This document shows positions 24,546 through 36,811 of a stretch of DNA of 64,000 nt, one piece after another. The stretch is from positions 682,001 through 746,000 of the forward strand of contig JAIXMP010000021.1 in the NCBI GenBank assembly GCA_025677815.1, read 5' to 3'. How positions within the stretch are numbered: position 1 is the first letter of the stretch; every line of letters begins with the position of its first letter. The notes under the pieces are model-generated. The model saw only the letters and a list, made by a program, of their open reading frames with translations. It was not told the origin of the DNA and did not search any database. The translations under genes were made by a program, and so were the position numbers. The stretch comes from Phascolomyces articulosus (lineage: Eukaryota > Mucoromycota > Mucoromycetes > Mucorales > Lichtheimiaceae).

Positions 24546-25585
24546 ATTATGAATTAATATAATATTGAAATAAAATCAGTATAAAGTGAAAAAGGAGCAA
24601 ATAAGAGAAGAAGAAGAGTATGTTTTATATAAAAAAAAGACGTATTGAAGGAGGGGGGCAGAAAATGAATTAGAAGAAGAAGCTATAACCCCGTTCTATT
24701 ATAGTGAGTGTATGATGTTGAGTGGGTAGGATTGCCCTAGCTCATATGTTGATGCATATCATTAGTCTATTATACATATATAAATGTATACGAAAGAGTC
24801 ACATTTGTATAAAAAAAATTACTTCAATAAGAAGATCGGACATGACAGAATAAAACAAGAATGAAATAACTGTGTATACATTAGAAACAAACGAAAAAAA
24901 AGGAGGAATTTCGATATAATGATAAATCTATCTATCATTAAAGTTTAGACACGACAAATTTATTATTCTTCCATGTATTAAGAAATTATATACATGTTTT
25001 GTTGTTGTTATGAATCCTGATGGTAGACTAATTTTCTACCCCAGAGAGAGTATGTGAGGATTGAGCAGAATTTTTTTTTTGAGTCTCCTGTTTATATTTA
25101 CAGATTTTAGGTCTCCTAGTATAATGCAGAAGGAGACAAAAAAAAAAGAGAGAGAGAGAATAAATTGTTGATAAAATGACAGGGAGGCCATGAAAGATAA
25201 TGAGATCGACAATGCAGATTGAGCTGTGATAAAATAATAGATTGACGTCGATCAAGAATGATGATGATTATATTCTCAAAAAAGAAATAAATAAAATAAA
25301 GAGAAAAAATAGTCAATAGGACGTTGTCATATGGTATTACAATGTGATTATTATATAATAATAATAATAATATAAAATGATGATAAGTGATGATAGAACT
25401 TGTAAGAAACAGGAGAAGGAAGAAGGAAGAAGAAGAGAAGAGTGAGAGGAGGAGGGGGGACAGTATAGAGAAAGAAGGTCTCTTTTTTTATGATGTTAGA
25501 CAGTATATATATATAATAGTATATAGATAAAAATTAGATCAATAAAATAATGAAAAAAAAGGATTAGCAATGGTGGTGGTAGTTA
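24546..25585. other. Spacer between MFS gene 5' side and glyoxalase II 3' end
   Basis: AT-rich with GA-rich patches; no supportable gene. It should hold the MFS promoter, but I recognise no clear element. Confidence 0.55.
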
Positions 25586-26830
25586 TCATCGAAATGCATT
25601 CTTCAATTCACGAAGCGTAGCTAAAGCTTCAACAGGATCAGCTTTTCCGGTAATCATTTGTATCGATTGTTCATTGACTCGTAAAAATGGATTATATAAT
25701 TTTTCTTGAGCAATGGTAGATGGTACCGTACTTTGTTTATCTTGGCACCAAGCCCATTTGGCCATCAATGCCTCGTTATGGGGTTCTAATGACAGTGCAA
25801 ACTTTAAATAGATATAGATATAGATATATATATAAAGCGTTTCTGTTTTTAGTATACATGTCATTATGTATGAAATATGTGCATATCCATTGTTTATAAT
25901 ACCTTTAAATTTGTTTTTGTATATTCATGACCACAATAAACCCAAGTATCATCTGGTAATTTTGAAATAATATGAAATAAAATTCGATACATATCGCGTG
26001 CATCTCCTTCATAGAATTTACCAACTCCAGCTACAAATAATGTACTATTTGATACAAGGTTTTTTTTTTCGTTATTATTTAAAATACTCGCTATTGACAA
26101 AAAACAAAAACAATGATAAAAGTCATTTCACTTACTCTCCAGTAAATACAGCCTTTTCATTGGTAGCAGGATCGACCACATAATAACAAACATGACCTTT
26201 TGTATGACATGGTGTATGCAAGGGTGTTACTGTTAAGGATCCAAGTTTGAATTCTTCATTGTCCTTGCAAACGAAATTGATTTCAGGAATACGTGCATCA
26301 GCACCATACACTGCAAGACCAGGCTTTTTTGCTATTTAAATATAAAAACGTTTTTCCATGATTTTTGGTTAATTTTTTTGTGTTACTTGGATCCGTTATT
26401 AAACTAAAATGGTAATAAAATAAAATAAAAACCGTTTTGCCGCTCAATTTTTTTTTTTTTTCACTCACCAACGATTTCAATGTTTCCTTGTGTTGAATCC
26501 CAATGATGATGCGTAACAAATACACTAAAATAACAAATATTTATATATTATTATTGAGTTATTTGTCTCCTTATATAAATCACACGAAATGGGTTTGATG
26601 TGATTGTTTATGTATGAGGAGTTTATTGACGTGGCAGGAAGGGGAAAAAAAAAGGTTTGATGTGTGTTTGTTTTCAATCTTCACCTGGTTAATTTGGCAC
26701 CTGTTTGACTTACAACGTTAAGAATTTTAATAGGATCGACACAATCAATCACTGCAGCTTCTTTAGTTTTATCATCAATTAGAATATAAGAATAACTATT
26801 GTCTAATACATGGATCGGTATGATTTTCAT
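25586..26830 (-). CDS. GLO2: Glyoxalase II (hydroxyacylglutathione hydrolase) with altered metal site
   Basis: Five exons (26830-26685, 26524-26469, 26331-26136, 26044-25903, 25801-25586) give 251 residues, near the 260 of the human cytosolic enzyme. It hydrolyses S-D-lactoylglutathione to D-lactate and glutathione, the second step of methylglyoxal removal. Metallo-beta-lactamase-fold motifs are visible: THHHWDS (residues 53-59), TPCHTKGHVCYY, FTGDTLFVAGVGKFYEG, and VYCGHEYTKTNLKFA for substrate binding. Oddity: the family motif is T-H-x-H-x-D-H, but the last His (59) is Ser here, encoded TCA. His54, His56 and Asp58 are kept, as are the later His and Asp ligands. His59 normally binds the second metal. 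So activity may be reduced or depend on one metal; that is inference. The first ATG of the frame fits the family N-terminus (MKIIPIHVLDNSYSYILIDD). Confidence 0.93.
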
Positions 26831-29800
26831 TTTTTATAAAAAAAACAAAGAATAGAATAGAATAGAATAGACAGGAAAATAAATAATAATAATAAAAAAA
26901 AGATAAAAAAAGGGAGAGAAGAAAGTCTTGTTTTTTCACAAGACTAAAAAAATAAAAATGACTTAAAAGGGTTTTTCACCTTCCAAGGAAAGTTCTTTCT
27001 TGAAAAAGGTCCGCAAAAAGTAATAAACGAACACTTCGTAAAAGGAGAAATTCCCTTCAAAGTATACTATATAGAAAAGGCTCTCTTTTCTCCTTGAGCA
27101 TTATTCACTTGAATTCAATGACAAAATTAAAAATTGACTAGCAATCATGTCAACATTGGTAAAAGGATCTGCTTTATTTTAGGTTCTATACTTGCAAAAG
27201 ATCAATCGTACTTGAATGAACAACTTTCATTATTATAGCATTTCATCTTTTTTCTAGAATATTATATACATATTCTATTAGTGTAGTACTAGAGAATTAA
27301 AGTAGATAACATGCTTGATCCAATTCAAACTTGCGCGGTAATATAGTTAGATATGTCGTTTTTTTTTTCTTCAAAAAGTCTCTTTTTACACGGTATACCC
27401 GTATACCCGTATAGCCGTTATTATTTTATTTGGAAAAGACTAATGGGTTTCCAAACTTCTTTCTGCAGCAAACCCAAGCGGATTCTATATAATCGGATAA
27501 ACTAGCTTAAATATCTTTCCGCCTTGGTAATAATACATCTTTTGATTACTTCTTTAGATTTCTCGTGGGGATAAATTTGATAAGGGAGTTTCTAATTTAA
27601 CTGATAACGATGTGTTTATGTGTGTATGAAGTAACTAATAAATAATGGATAGCAACCCAACCCATTTTTGGTGACACCAAAATAAAAGTGCTTCTTATTT
27701 GATCTAGTAACTATTGTGTTTTATCATTAATATTGTTACAGATATATAACTGCATGACATTGGTATTAAATAATATTAGTATAACATGCATATCACTAGA
27801 AAAAAGAAGGTAATTTTATGACTCACCTACATTTTTAACTTTTTTTTTGTTCCCATCACCTATGAGCCATTCATGTTGTAATTGAATGCACAGTTACACG
27901 AATATTCTACTAATTTGCGCCACAAAATAATAGAATGAACGCCACCAAAGTATATTTTGCCATCCATAATAAATTGGATGCAAAACAACGCATGTAAGAA
28001 GTGAAATTAACTCTATTGTTTATCCATCATTTTCAAAATGACTCAATACATACAACTACAAGTATTGCATTTATCATTGACAAACAATATATAGTGTTAT
28101 AAGTATCTTTTCTTTTACCATTTTGTTATCATTTCTCTTGTGTGTAAGGAATTTCAAACTGTTTCTTCACAATTTGACACCAGAATTTCGAGAAAAAGAA
28201 TAGGAAACAATCTAGAAAAAAAAATTCAAGCACAGTCATTCAAAGCAAAAGGTTGTAGGGAAGGAGTAACAAAACAACGATAAAAGAAATGTTTTAAGAA
28301 ATAACAGCAGAACTGTTTCATTTGTAGAAATGATTTTAATGATACACACTATTATATTCCTTGTTATTATTATACCGAGTGGCAGCCCTCTAGTAATTGT
28401 ATATAAATTTATAGTTGATGCAAACTCGGATTATCAAAAAGGACCCATGCGCATGAAATGTCCTAAATATAACCAGTGTTGAGTTTTACCAAAAAGCCGG
28501 GAAATTGGTGAGCACTGTCCAAGTCTTATATAGATGAAATAAGAAACTCTGGACGTTAAATACAATGTCTTACTCTTCTTATTATCTGCAAAAATTTCCT
28601 TTAGTAGACTTCTCTGAAATTACGAAGAAACTGGTTAGCACAACCAATACACCAAGATATACCTTTCTTTATATTTACTATATTGCTCATTTTATGATAT
28701 CACTAATTAAATCGTTCTTAGTTTTCTTTCAGTTTTGCTCACAATCCTGGTTTCGCCCTCTATATGTATATAATTCAATCGTGATTATACATCATTGTGT
28801 CTTGGCAAAAGATACTACATCAGAAGCACGATGCTTTGTTCATCTGGCTGCTTGTAAATTATATATGTTTGGTTTGTGCCTGTAAATTATATATTGTTGT
28901 ATCTTAATATTTGGACTGTAATAGCGTTATAACTCTTGGAGATTTGAAAATCACTTTCCTCCGTCAGTTTTATATACATAATCACATTTTTTTTTCGATA
29001 GAGACCCATATTGATAATAAGATAGAGCGACTTTGCATCTTTGGATTAAGTAAAATTCAACCTTTTCTTCTTGGAACTCATCAACTGTGATTTATAGCTA
29101 TATACAACCCCCAATAACTTTTACAGCTACCCATAGACATATGTTGCTGTTGTATTATTTGTCTCCTATTATCAATATTATTAATAACGGTAGAAAACGC
29201 TCGTATATACAGCAGTTAATAATGAAGACACTGGTACGCTCATTTATAAGTCATTGTGGAAATTCATCATATTACCAAATAACACATCTTCCACTTTTTT
29301 GCATAAAAACCTATGGAGATTGATAACAGTTTCAAGACACATTAATTAATAACAATAAAAGTTTTGAGACCCAAGACCATACTATCATCATTGTTTACAG
29401 CATATATCCAACTTATTTTCTGAGTAACACAAAACGTTAAAATGACATTTCAAATTCCATATATAACCAATATTTTATGACGTACACTGAATTAGAAAAT
29501 ATATGTTCCCAAACCCTAGCACTTATACTATATCCGGTTCTAGACTATACACAACTTATTTTTGAAATCTTGATAATCAATGATTTTAAAGATCTCCTCA
29601 TTATTCAATATATAGTAAAAATATTTTTTAAAAAAAGGCAATGTCATATACATATAAACGAACAACAGTGTACAATGAAGAGCAGTACTACATTTAAAAT
29701 GAATAGCAAAAAGAGAGTTCGGGAGTAATATAGAATTTAGCTTAAATATCCGATTTACTGATCCGTATCAGCAACATAAATGAGATAGGCTGTACCGCTA

Positions 29801-30548
29801 ACAAAAAGATTCATCAGAATAAATAGAATGATAATTTATGGTTTGGTTCGTCACAAGAAAAAGTCCAAAAGATGTGGATTTTAATCAATGCCTATCCTCA
29901 AAAAGAGATCGTTTCATCCAAAATGTTCTATTTGATATTATTTTCATTTGGGATGCAAGATTTTCCTAAATTTTGTGATTAGAAATCAAAAACAGTCTAG
30001 TGTTTAATGTGTGTTTATGACTCTTTAGAAATGAATAACACATTATATGCATCATTGGTATGGTAAAATGTTTATATAAATAATAAAAAAAAAGAAGCGG
30101 GTAACTGATATGATCGATTTGCATATGTATATGCAAGAAGGCGTTTATATACAAAGGCGGACTAGAAACAAGATGTAAATATACCAGTCCGGAGTGCTTG
30201 CGGGGCTTCTACAGGAACCGATTCGTGTTGTTGTTATTTTCAAACCCATATCAAAAAAGCGTGGGAGTTGACGATTACTTTTTGACAGCCCCACGTGTAG
30301 TTATTATACTCATACACAAAAAGTTCTTTTTTGTACACGCTATTTTTTCCATTTTCCATCAATTTCCATCAATTTATCTTCTGTACAATCAAAAACACTT
30401 TTATTTTTAATTTTTTTGGTTTGAAAGTATGGTACAAAGCACAAAGCAGGTGTGGAGAGAGAGAGAGAGAGCAAAGAAAAAAAAAAAGAAGCAAGATAAG
30501 CTATCTTTTTTTTAGAGTTCATATACAGCTAAAGGAGCAACAGACAAT
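26831..30548. other. Gene-poor stretch
   Basis: About 3.7 kb, AT-rich. Frames such as 28565-28885 (+) lack domains and splice partners. A small repeat of TATACCCG units is at about 27394-27415. Nothing else recognised. Confidence 0.55.
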
Positions 30549-31584
30549 TTAGTTGGCCTTTTCGAAGTATTCCTTGGAGGCCTTGACTTCGGGCTTGATG
30601 GTATCAGCACCCTTTTGCCAGCCAGCAGGGCAGACTATAGATTATTATTATTCATAAGGATTAGTTATGATGAATCTCTCTTATCGTGAGATAATTTTAG
30701 ATAATCTATCTATATTTGTATGATGTCTTACCTTCACCGTGGACATCAGTGAACTTGAAGGCTTCAACGAGACGGAGAGCTTCGTCAACGTTACGGCCAA
30801 CGGGAAGATCGTTGATGGTGATTTGACGGACAATACCGTTGGGGTCGATGATGAAGAGACCTATTATATAAACAATAATGCACAGTTGAGTCCTCCGATT
30901 CATTGACTCTATTTTTCTTTTCACTTCTTTTTTCTTCCATTTTATCCTTTTATCTCCTTCAAAGCAATCACAAAAAAAAAGTCATGAATTAATACATACC
31001 ACGGAGGGCAACACCTTCATCTTCAAGCAAGACACCGTATTCACGAGCAACCTTCTTGGTCTTATCAGCAACGATAGGGATGTTCATTTCACCAAGACCA
31101 CCTTGCTTGCGGGGAGTGTTGATCCAGGCAAGATGGGAGAATTCTATAGAAATCAATAGAAAAAAAATTCCAATTAGAAAACAATTAAATAACGTAAAAA
31201 AAAACGCGTGTTTAAATTTGATCAAAAAAAAAAAGAATTTTTTCTTACCAGAGTCAGTGGAAGCAGCAATGACGGCAGTATCCAAAGCTTCGAATTCCTT
31301 GACGCGTTCGGAGAAAGCAAGGATTTCAGTAGGGCAGACAAAGGTGAAATCCATGGGGTACCAGAAGAAGACAACGTACTTGCCCTTGTAGTCAGAGAGG
31401 GAGATATCCTTGAATTCACCATCAACGACGGCGGGAAGGGTGAAGGCAGGAGCGGGCTTTTGAACTTGAGCGACTATTATATCAAGAAGAAGAGGTCAGA
31501 GAAAGAGAGCACATGATAAGACCCTATAAGGCGCAGTTGACCTTTCACAAAGGGAATCCAAAAAAAAAGAGAGAACTTACCCAT
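30549..31584 (-). CDS. TSA1: Typical 2-Cys peroxiredoxin (thioredoxin peroxidase)
   Basis: Five exons (31584-31581, 31473-31249, 31143-31000, 30860-30732, 30634-30549) give 195 residues, matching yeast Tsa1 in size. It reduces hydrogen peroxide using thioredoxin in the cytosol. Peroxidatic Cys48 sits in FVCPTE and resolving Cys169 in the C-terminal CPAGW. The GGLG loop and a C-terminal YF pair are present; in this family they make the enzyme prone to overoxidation, and they accompany chaperone function. The coding part of exon 1 is only four bases (ATG plus G), followed at once by GTAAGT. Codons favour C-ending synonymous forms (GTC, TTC, ATC), unlike neighbours, as expected of a highly expressed gene. 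All introns are phase 1. Confidence 0.96.
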
Positions 31585-31640
31585 TTTTTTAATATGAAAA
31601 AGTGAAAAAGATGGTTCGAAAATTACAGCTTTACCCCCGG

Positions 31641-31690
31641 CTTTTATATGGATTGTTGAGCGGGTTTTTAAGGTGACGCGCGCGCTGACC
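31641..31690 (-). promoter_or_regulatory. Peroxiredoxin core promoter: TATA box and CG-rich near-palindrome
   Basis: On the minus strand TATAAAAG lies at 31648-31641, about 57 bases before the ATG, a normal TATA position. Just upstream, 31672-31690 is GGTGACGCGCGCGCTGACC, a near-perfect inverted repeat unlike the AT-rich surroundings. It may bind a stress factor; which one is unknown. Confidence 0.55.
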
Positions 31691-32067
31691 CTTTTGCTAC
31701 TAAAAATGTGGGTGATTGATAATAGAGCATATAAACAACAATCATTTCTTCCCCGCTCGCTCCTTGAAATGCTTAGTCAAGGCTCGTGATACCCAATCAA
31801 AAACGCAGTCTATTTTATTTCGGAATCATGATATGATATTGATCTTCTTTTTTCATTATAATAATACTCTCTCTCTGTACAGCTAAACTGATTGTTGTCG
31901 GAGCAAACTATCTTCTCTTGGCCATGCTTAATCATGCGTTTCATATCCTATCAAATTTCATTGTTTGACTCTCCTCTCCCCCAATTTCAATCATCATCAT
32001 CATCCAATTGTATCATGGTAAATATGATAGTAGACAAAAAATAAAACATATTTTTCTGATAGATAGT
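31691..32067. other. Intergenic, peroxiredoxin upstream / Kti12 downstream
   Basis: No coding signal; contains pyrimidine-rich patches and the 3' end region of the Kti12 gene. Confidence 0.5.
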
Positions 32068-33443
32068 TTATTCTAAGTTTGTATTAAGATAATCAACAAA
32101 AATATCACCAAGGCGATCGGTATCTAATGTAGTTCTCATCTTATTGATGGATACAAATTGTTTTCTTAATCGTCTTAATTCTGATAAGGTGACGGATCGT
32201 GAAGGATTTATCACTTTGGTAGAAGCATGAGGGACTACCATAGGTAATCCACCTATACCAAATTCTTTTTGTCCTTCAGTTACCGCATTAATGATTTCAA
32301 GTGTTACTTTATCAAGTTTATAAACATAGCTCGTATCTGATACGGGTTTCTACGATATGATCAATGAAAAAGAAAATTAAGGTTTCAGTTTAAAATATAT
32401 AGGTATAGACGGTTGTACCAACAGTAAAAAAAAAAAGACTTACGGAAATAGTTGACATGTTAGGTGGTGGTGGTTTACGCAAAATAACCGCATCCCAGAT
32501 TTTATCACCAGGTGCACTTTCGTCATCATAAATGACTGTAAAAAGAGGTGAATCCCATCGATTCTTTGAATCTGGTTCTTCATACCGTGTTACTAATTCA
32601 TCGAACCTAAAAAGATTTTCATTTTCTTACTCATCAGTCCCCCAAATCGCATCATCCTTCTCCCTCTCCTTTGTGCAATGGTAAAAAAACACGTCTTCTA
32701 TCATTTTTCCTCTTCTTTCCCTCCTTCTCCAATATAAAATAGATATAAATGTGAAAATTTTCTTTACACAGTAGGGTCATATGCTGCCGCGGATTCTCTA
32801 TTTGTATTCCATTCTTTTGCCATAGCAATAGGTGTTCCAGCATGGACCTAAAAAAGTCAAAATTATCTTGATTACTAACAATAGACCATCGATCAAAAGG
32901 GTGGAAAGAGAGAGAGAGAGAGGAACTCACTTTCTTTTTTTTTAAAAAAAAAAGATATCCATCCCAATAAATTCTTATCTTACCACACAATGAGGGGTAC
33001 TAATACCACGTGCAACGCAGTAAAGTTGATATCGAAATCCTTTAATATAGTTCATACCGTCTGCAATGACAATATCGTCTCTGGTCAAAAGTCGTTCTAC
33101 AGCTGACAACATGGCACCTCTTGCCTTTTTTTCTTCGCGTGCCTCTAAGTATTATTTTTTTCGTGTGACCTCATGAGTTTACAAATAATCGAATGAGATA
33201 TATATATCTATTTATTGTTCTTTATATTCTGCTGCGCGTGTCCAGATCAGAAAAAAAAGAAGCTTGAATGGCTTTATTACCTCGATAGGCATCTTTGCTG
33301 ACATTTAATGTATCGTCATTAATAATATGGACACGCATGGATCGTTCCTCGGCTTGAAGCCGTTGAAGCAAATATTGCTCAATCTGTTTTGCTCTGGTTG
33401 TCTTGCCACTACTTGGAAATCCAGTTAATACGATTAACGGCAT
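32068..33443 (-). CDS. KTI12: Kti12-like P-loop protein for Elongator-dependent tRNA modification
   Basis: Five exons (33443-33281, 33144-32984, 32847-32768, 32606-32444, 32349-32068) give 282 residues. The N-terminus holds a Walker A, GFPSSGKT (residues 8-15), a switch-like INDDTLNV, then ADGMNYIKGFRYQLYC, RYEEPDSKNRWDSPLF and a C-terminal Leu/Arg-rich region (SELRRLRKQF). These are the ordered motifs of Kti12/PSTK-family ATPases. Known role: Kti12 binds tRNA and Elongator and is needed for 5-carbonylmethyl modification of wobble uridines in cytosolic tRNAs. The first exon starts at the Met directly before the P-loop, as in the family. It is divergent from the arrestin gene at 34075, so the two share a 630-bp intergenic promoter region. 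Confidence 0.93.
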
Positions 33444-34074
33444 AGTTGGAGTATTGAATAAAAAAAGAATAGGTTCAAGATTCCAATAAGGTGACGTGAC
33501 TGTCGAAATTATTTGGAATTAGAAATTTATTGTTGAAAAAGTATTTCTACTGCTTTTTTTTTTTACCCGAAAACCGCGCCTAGGAAATGAGAGAAGAAAA
33601 AAAAAAGATCAGATGAGCCATTTTGTGAGCATATGATTTTATTTTCCATGCAAATAACTTTTATACTTTAAGATTTTTGAAAGTTTGACGAATGGGAACA
33701 CATACCGATGAGTTGATATGACAAGTTACAAAAACAATTTGGATTTTTCTCACGACTTCATTATAGAGAGAAGAAAGTTTGAAAGAAGATCTTGATCTGA
33801 GCGCAACAACAAAAAAACAACAATCACAAGAAGCGATTCCGAAATTCGGTCGAAATAAGGATAGAATTCAAGCCGAGGCTTTTTTTTATAGATTTTCTTT
33901 TTTTCTTTTTTTTTTTTTATTAATTTTTTTTATTTCAAGTTCAAGGTTTCATCTTTTTCTTTTAACTTTCTTTTTTTACCTAATAATAAGCTTTAAAAAA
34001 AAGGGTCCTTCTTTTTATCTATCTCCTTGTCCCAACTTTCTCTTTTTTTTCCCTCCCAATACAATAACTTTGCA
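33444..34074. promoter_or_regulatory. Shared divergent promoter region, Kti12 / alpha-arrestin
   Basis: Head-to-head spacer. The arrestin side ends in a pyrimidine-rich leader (33890-34060, long T and C/T runs), common before fungal start codons. No specific factor site recognised. Confidence 0.5.
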
Positions 34075-35889
34075 ATGAACTTGAAAAAGATCACGCAAAC
34101 TCATTTGTCATTTGATCCTATAAAACCCGTCATTTTGCGTGGTGGCCCTGAAGAAGATGCAAAATCAGTATTTTCTGGTAATGTCGTCTTGTCATTACCG
34201 AAATCAACAAGAATTACTACTGTCACTGTCACTCTTAAATGTTTAGCTACAACTTATTGGCCAGAAGGTATAGAGAATGGGAATCAATTGCCCATGGAAT
34301 GGGATCATTTGCATATATATTTAGTAATATATGCAGCTTTTATCATTTATCTTATCAACAGATAATTAATAACCAAATTTTATAATAATAATAATGATGA
34401 TGATGATTTAGGCATTGGTATTCGTGGTACTCGATTAACTTCTGAAAAAATCCTTAGTGAAGAAGTTTTACAGATCATGGAAAAAAATGATAATGAACAA
34501 TCTACCAAATTACCTGCAGGCACACATCGATTTCCTTTTGTTTTCCTTGTCCCGAATGTTAGTGAGATTATTTTATTCCGAACTGATTTTTTTTTCCTTA
34601 CAAAAAGAACGAATCATAATCGTTTCTAATCACATCATATCAAAAAATTATATACATATACATATATATTATAGTCTGTTGTCGAATCCATTGAAGATAT
34701 GTATGGTCGTGTTCGACATACAGTAGAAGCCAAAGTCACTCGTCCAGGCATTCAACTTTTAAATTCTTGGACTGTCACCAAAAATGTCTTGATTTTACGA
34801 ACCTACATGTCCAATTCACTTTTGACGAACAATTCAGTTCAAGATCTTTCGAGGACACTCGAGAAACGTATTGCTGCAGCGGACATACAAGTCGTTATTG
34901 AACAAGCGGCGTTCTCGCCTGGTGAAGCATTCAGTATCCGCACAGTTGTCCAACCTCAACGTAAGCACGTGCGGATCGAAAGTATGGATTTGGTCGTGAG
35001 CGAGCTTTATCGTTACCTCGAGATCGAAATGCGAGCACAAAGAAATGGGCATGAAAAATTTCCATTTGAATTCCGTGCTTCCACTTCTTTAGAAATGCCG
35101 GATGATACCACCGATTCGATACAATCATTGTTTGATAAACATAACGGCACAAAATCTATCAAATTAGATGGTACATTTGCGCACCGACTCACTTTTGCTA
35201 CGCCGACGTGTCACCAAAACATTCACCATACCACCACTCATTATAAAGAAATCCAGTTTCGTCACTACCTTACAGTTTCCATGACCATCTCTTCGCCTGA
35301 TGATGGTGGTACTACTACACCTCCTTTGCTTGAATCCTCTTCCTCATCGACACTTTCATCCGCTTCTTCCTCTCCTTTATCCACCCCTTCTGCTCATACA
35401 GCCGATATGCCCATGATGCTCGATGCTGCCACAGCTGGTATAGGTGCAGCAGGTTGGCATAATGTCTTGTCACGGTTCCGTGTCAGTCGAAACAAAAGCA
35501 GGGAAAAGAATCGTGTGTATGATACCATTGTCTTTGAAGTCCCTATCAGCGTATTCGATTGTCGTCTTAAGGAAGATTTTGGTCGTTTGCCATCTTATTT
35601 TGATCTAGGAATTGTGCCTCGTCCTCTTACCAAACCCAAGAATCATAAACATAAACATGGGAAAGAAAAGAAGAATGCAAATGCTCTAATGTCTTCGGAT
35701 CAACGTGGCATTCCCGAGATCGACAAACCTCATATACCACCCCACACCTTCCTTTGTTCATGTTATCATGAATTTGCTTTACAAATGCAGTATGCTTCTC
35801 AAACTCCCTTTTTAGTCACTACCACTCCAGAACATGAACATCCTCAACTTGAACGTATACCGTCACGACCTCCTCCAGAATATGCCTAA
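34075..35889 (+). CDS. Alpha-arrestin (ART-type ubiquitin-ligase adaptor)
   Basis: Three exons (34075-34267, 34412-34557, 34675-35889) give 517 residues. Residues about 10-130 form an arrestin-N fold (TVTVTLKCLATTYWPEG, LPAGTHRFPFVFLVPN, RVRHTVEAKVTRP). An arrestin-C domain follows (NSVQDLSRTLEK..., FSIRTVVQPQRKHVRIESMDLVVSELYRY split by a Ser-rich insertion). The extreme C-terminus has a PY motif, PPEY at 513-516, the docking site for Rsp5/Nedd4 ubiquitin ligases. Known role of the family: recruiting the ligase to plasma-membrane permeases for endocytosis. Which permeases are targeted cannot be seen. A Ser/Thr/Pro-rich loop at about residues 240-285 could be a phosphorylation region. Confidence 0.88.
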
Positions 35890-36811
35890 AAACATTATTC
35901 ATTCCTTTTTTATATTTTGTTATTAGAAAAAAAAATACCCTATCTTCGTTTTCGTTCTATTTCATCATCATCATGCTTTTTTTTTTGTTAGTTTTTATAT
36001 TTTTTCATTCATCATTAGTATTTTATTTATTTTATATTTCTTATTATTTATACTATTATTCTTATTTATACTATTACTATTACTATTACTATTACTATTC
36101 TATACTATTATTATTAGTTATTATTATTACAAAGTTAGAAGAAGCTAGACACCCAAAAAGACACGCACACACACACGCACACACATTTATATATATTACA
36201 ATTATTACACATCATCTGATAGCAATGACAATGCAATAATAGTCTAATTTAATTACCAATAAAGCAAATATGTGGTCGGTAGAACCCGCTCTTGAATACT
36301 CTCTCTCTCTCTTTTATAACCGCTTGTCCCCCCCCCTTACTCAGGGCCGAGACAATGTTAAGGCTATTGTTGTGTAACCTCAATTTCGGGCTTGCCATCT
36401 TACGACTTGATGACCACAAGTAAAGACGATTACATATATAAAAAAGGTATTTCCACCATGTGCAAAACTTAATACGGTATGTGTCAATTAACAGCATCGT
36501 ACAAAAGGACTATGCGGACATGATCGTCGAGCCAAAAGTTTTTTTCCCGAGGTTCAACTCGTATGGCCATATTGATGAGGGATCGCTTATAAAAATTGAG
36601 ATATTTTTTCTAGACCACCACAATTTATTTTTTTTTACCATTTATCTTTTTTTTTTTTCTTGTTTCCTCCTTTTTTTTTGGACTCTTTCCTTTCCTTTTC
36701 AAACAACAACAACAACAAACAAAACCCCCTTTGTTTTTCATTTTAACCTCTTTAATGTCAACTTGCCTTGCTTGTTTTTTTTGTATTGTTTAGTCATTAT
36801 CACATTCCATC
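35890..36811. other. Intergenic, homeobox gene upstream region
   Basis: Starts with T-rich and TTA-rich 3' flank of the arrestin gene, then a CT repeat and C run (36301-36340). A GC-richer island lies at 36340-36600, followed by a TATA-like element and a pyrimidine-rich leader. The island gives short open frames on both strands with no recognised match. Confidence 0.55.
36588..36595 (+). promoter_or_regulatory. TATA-like element of the homeobox gene
   Basis: TATAAAAA about 220 bases before the start codon, with a T/C-rich leader between, consistent with a long 5' UTR. Confidence 0.4.

Noticed and set aside
28565..28885. 106-codon plus-strand frame
   Set aside because: Aromatic-rich random-looking translation, no domain, no splice partners, no leader typical of the other genes.
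36520..36570. tRNA-like T-arm sequence (GGTTCAACTCG)
   Set aside because: The surrounding bases do not form acceptor, D or anticodon stems.
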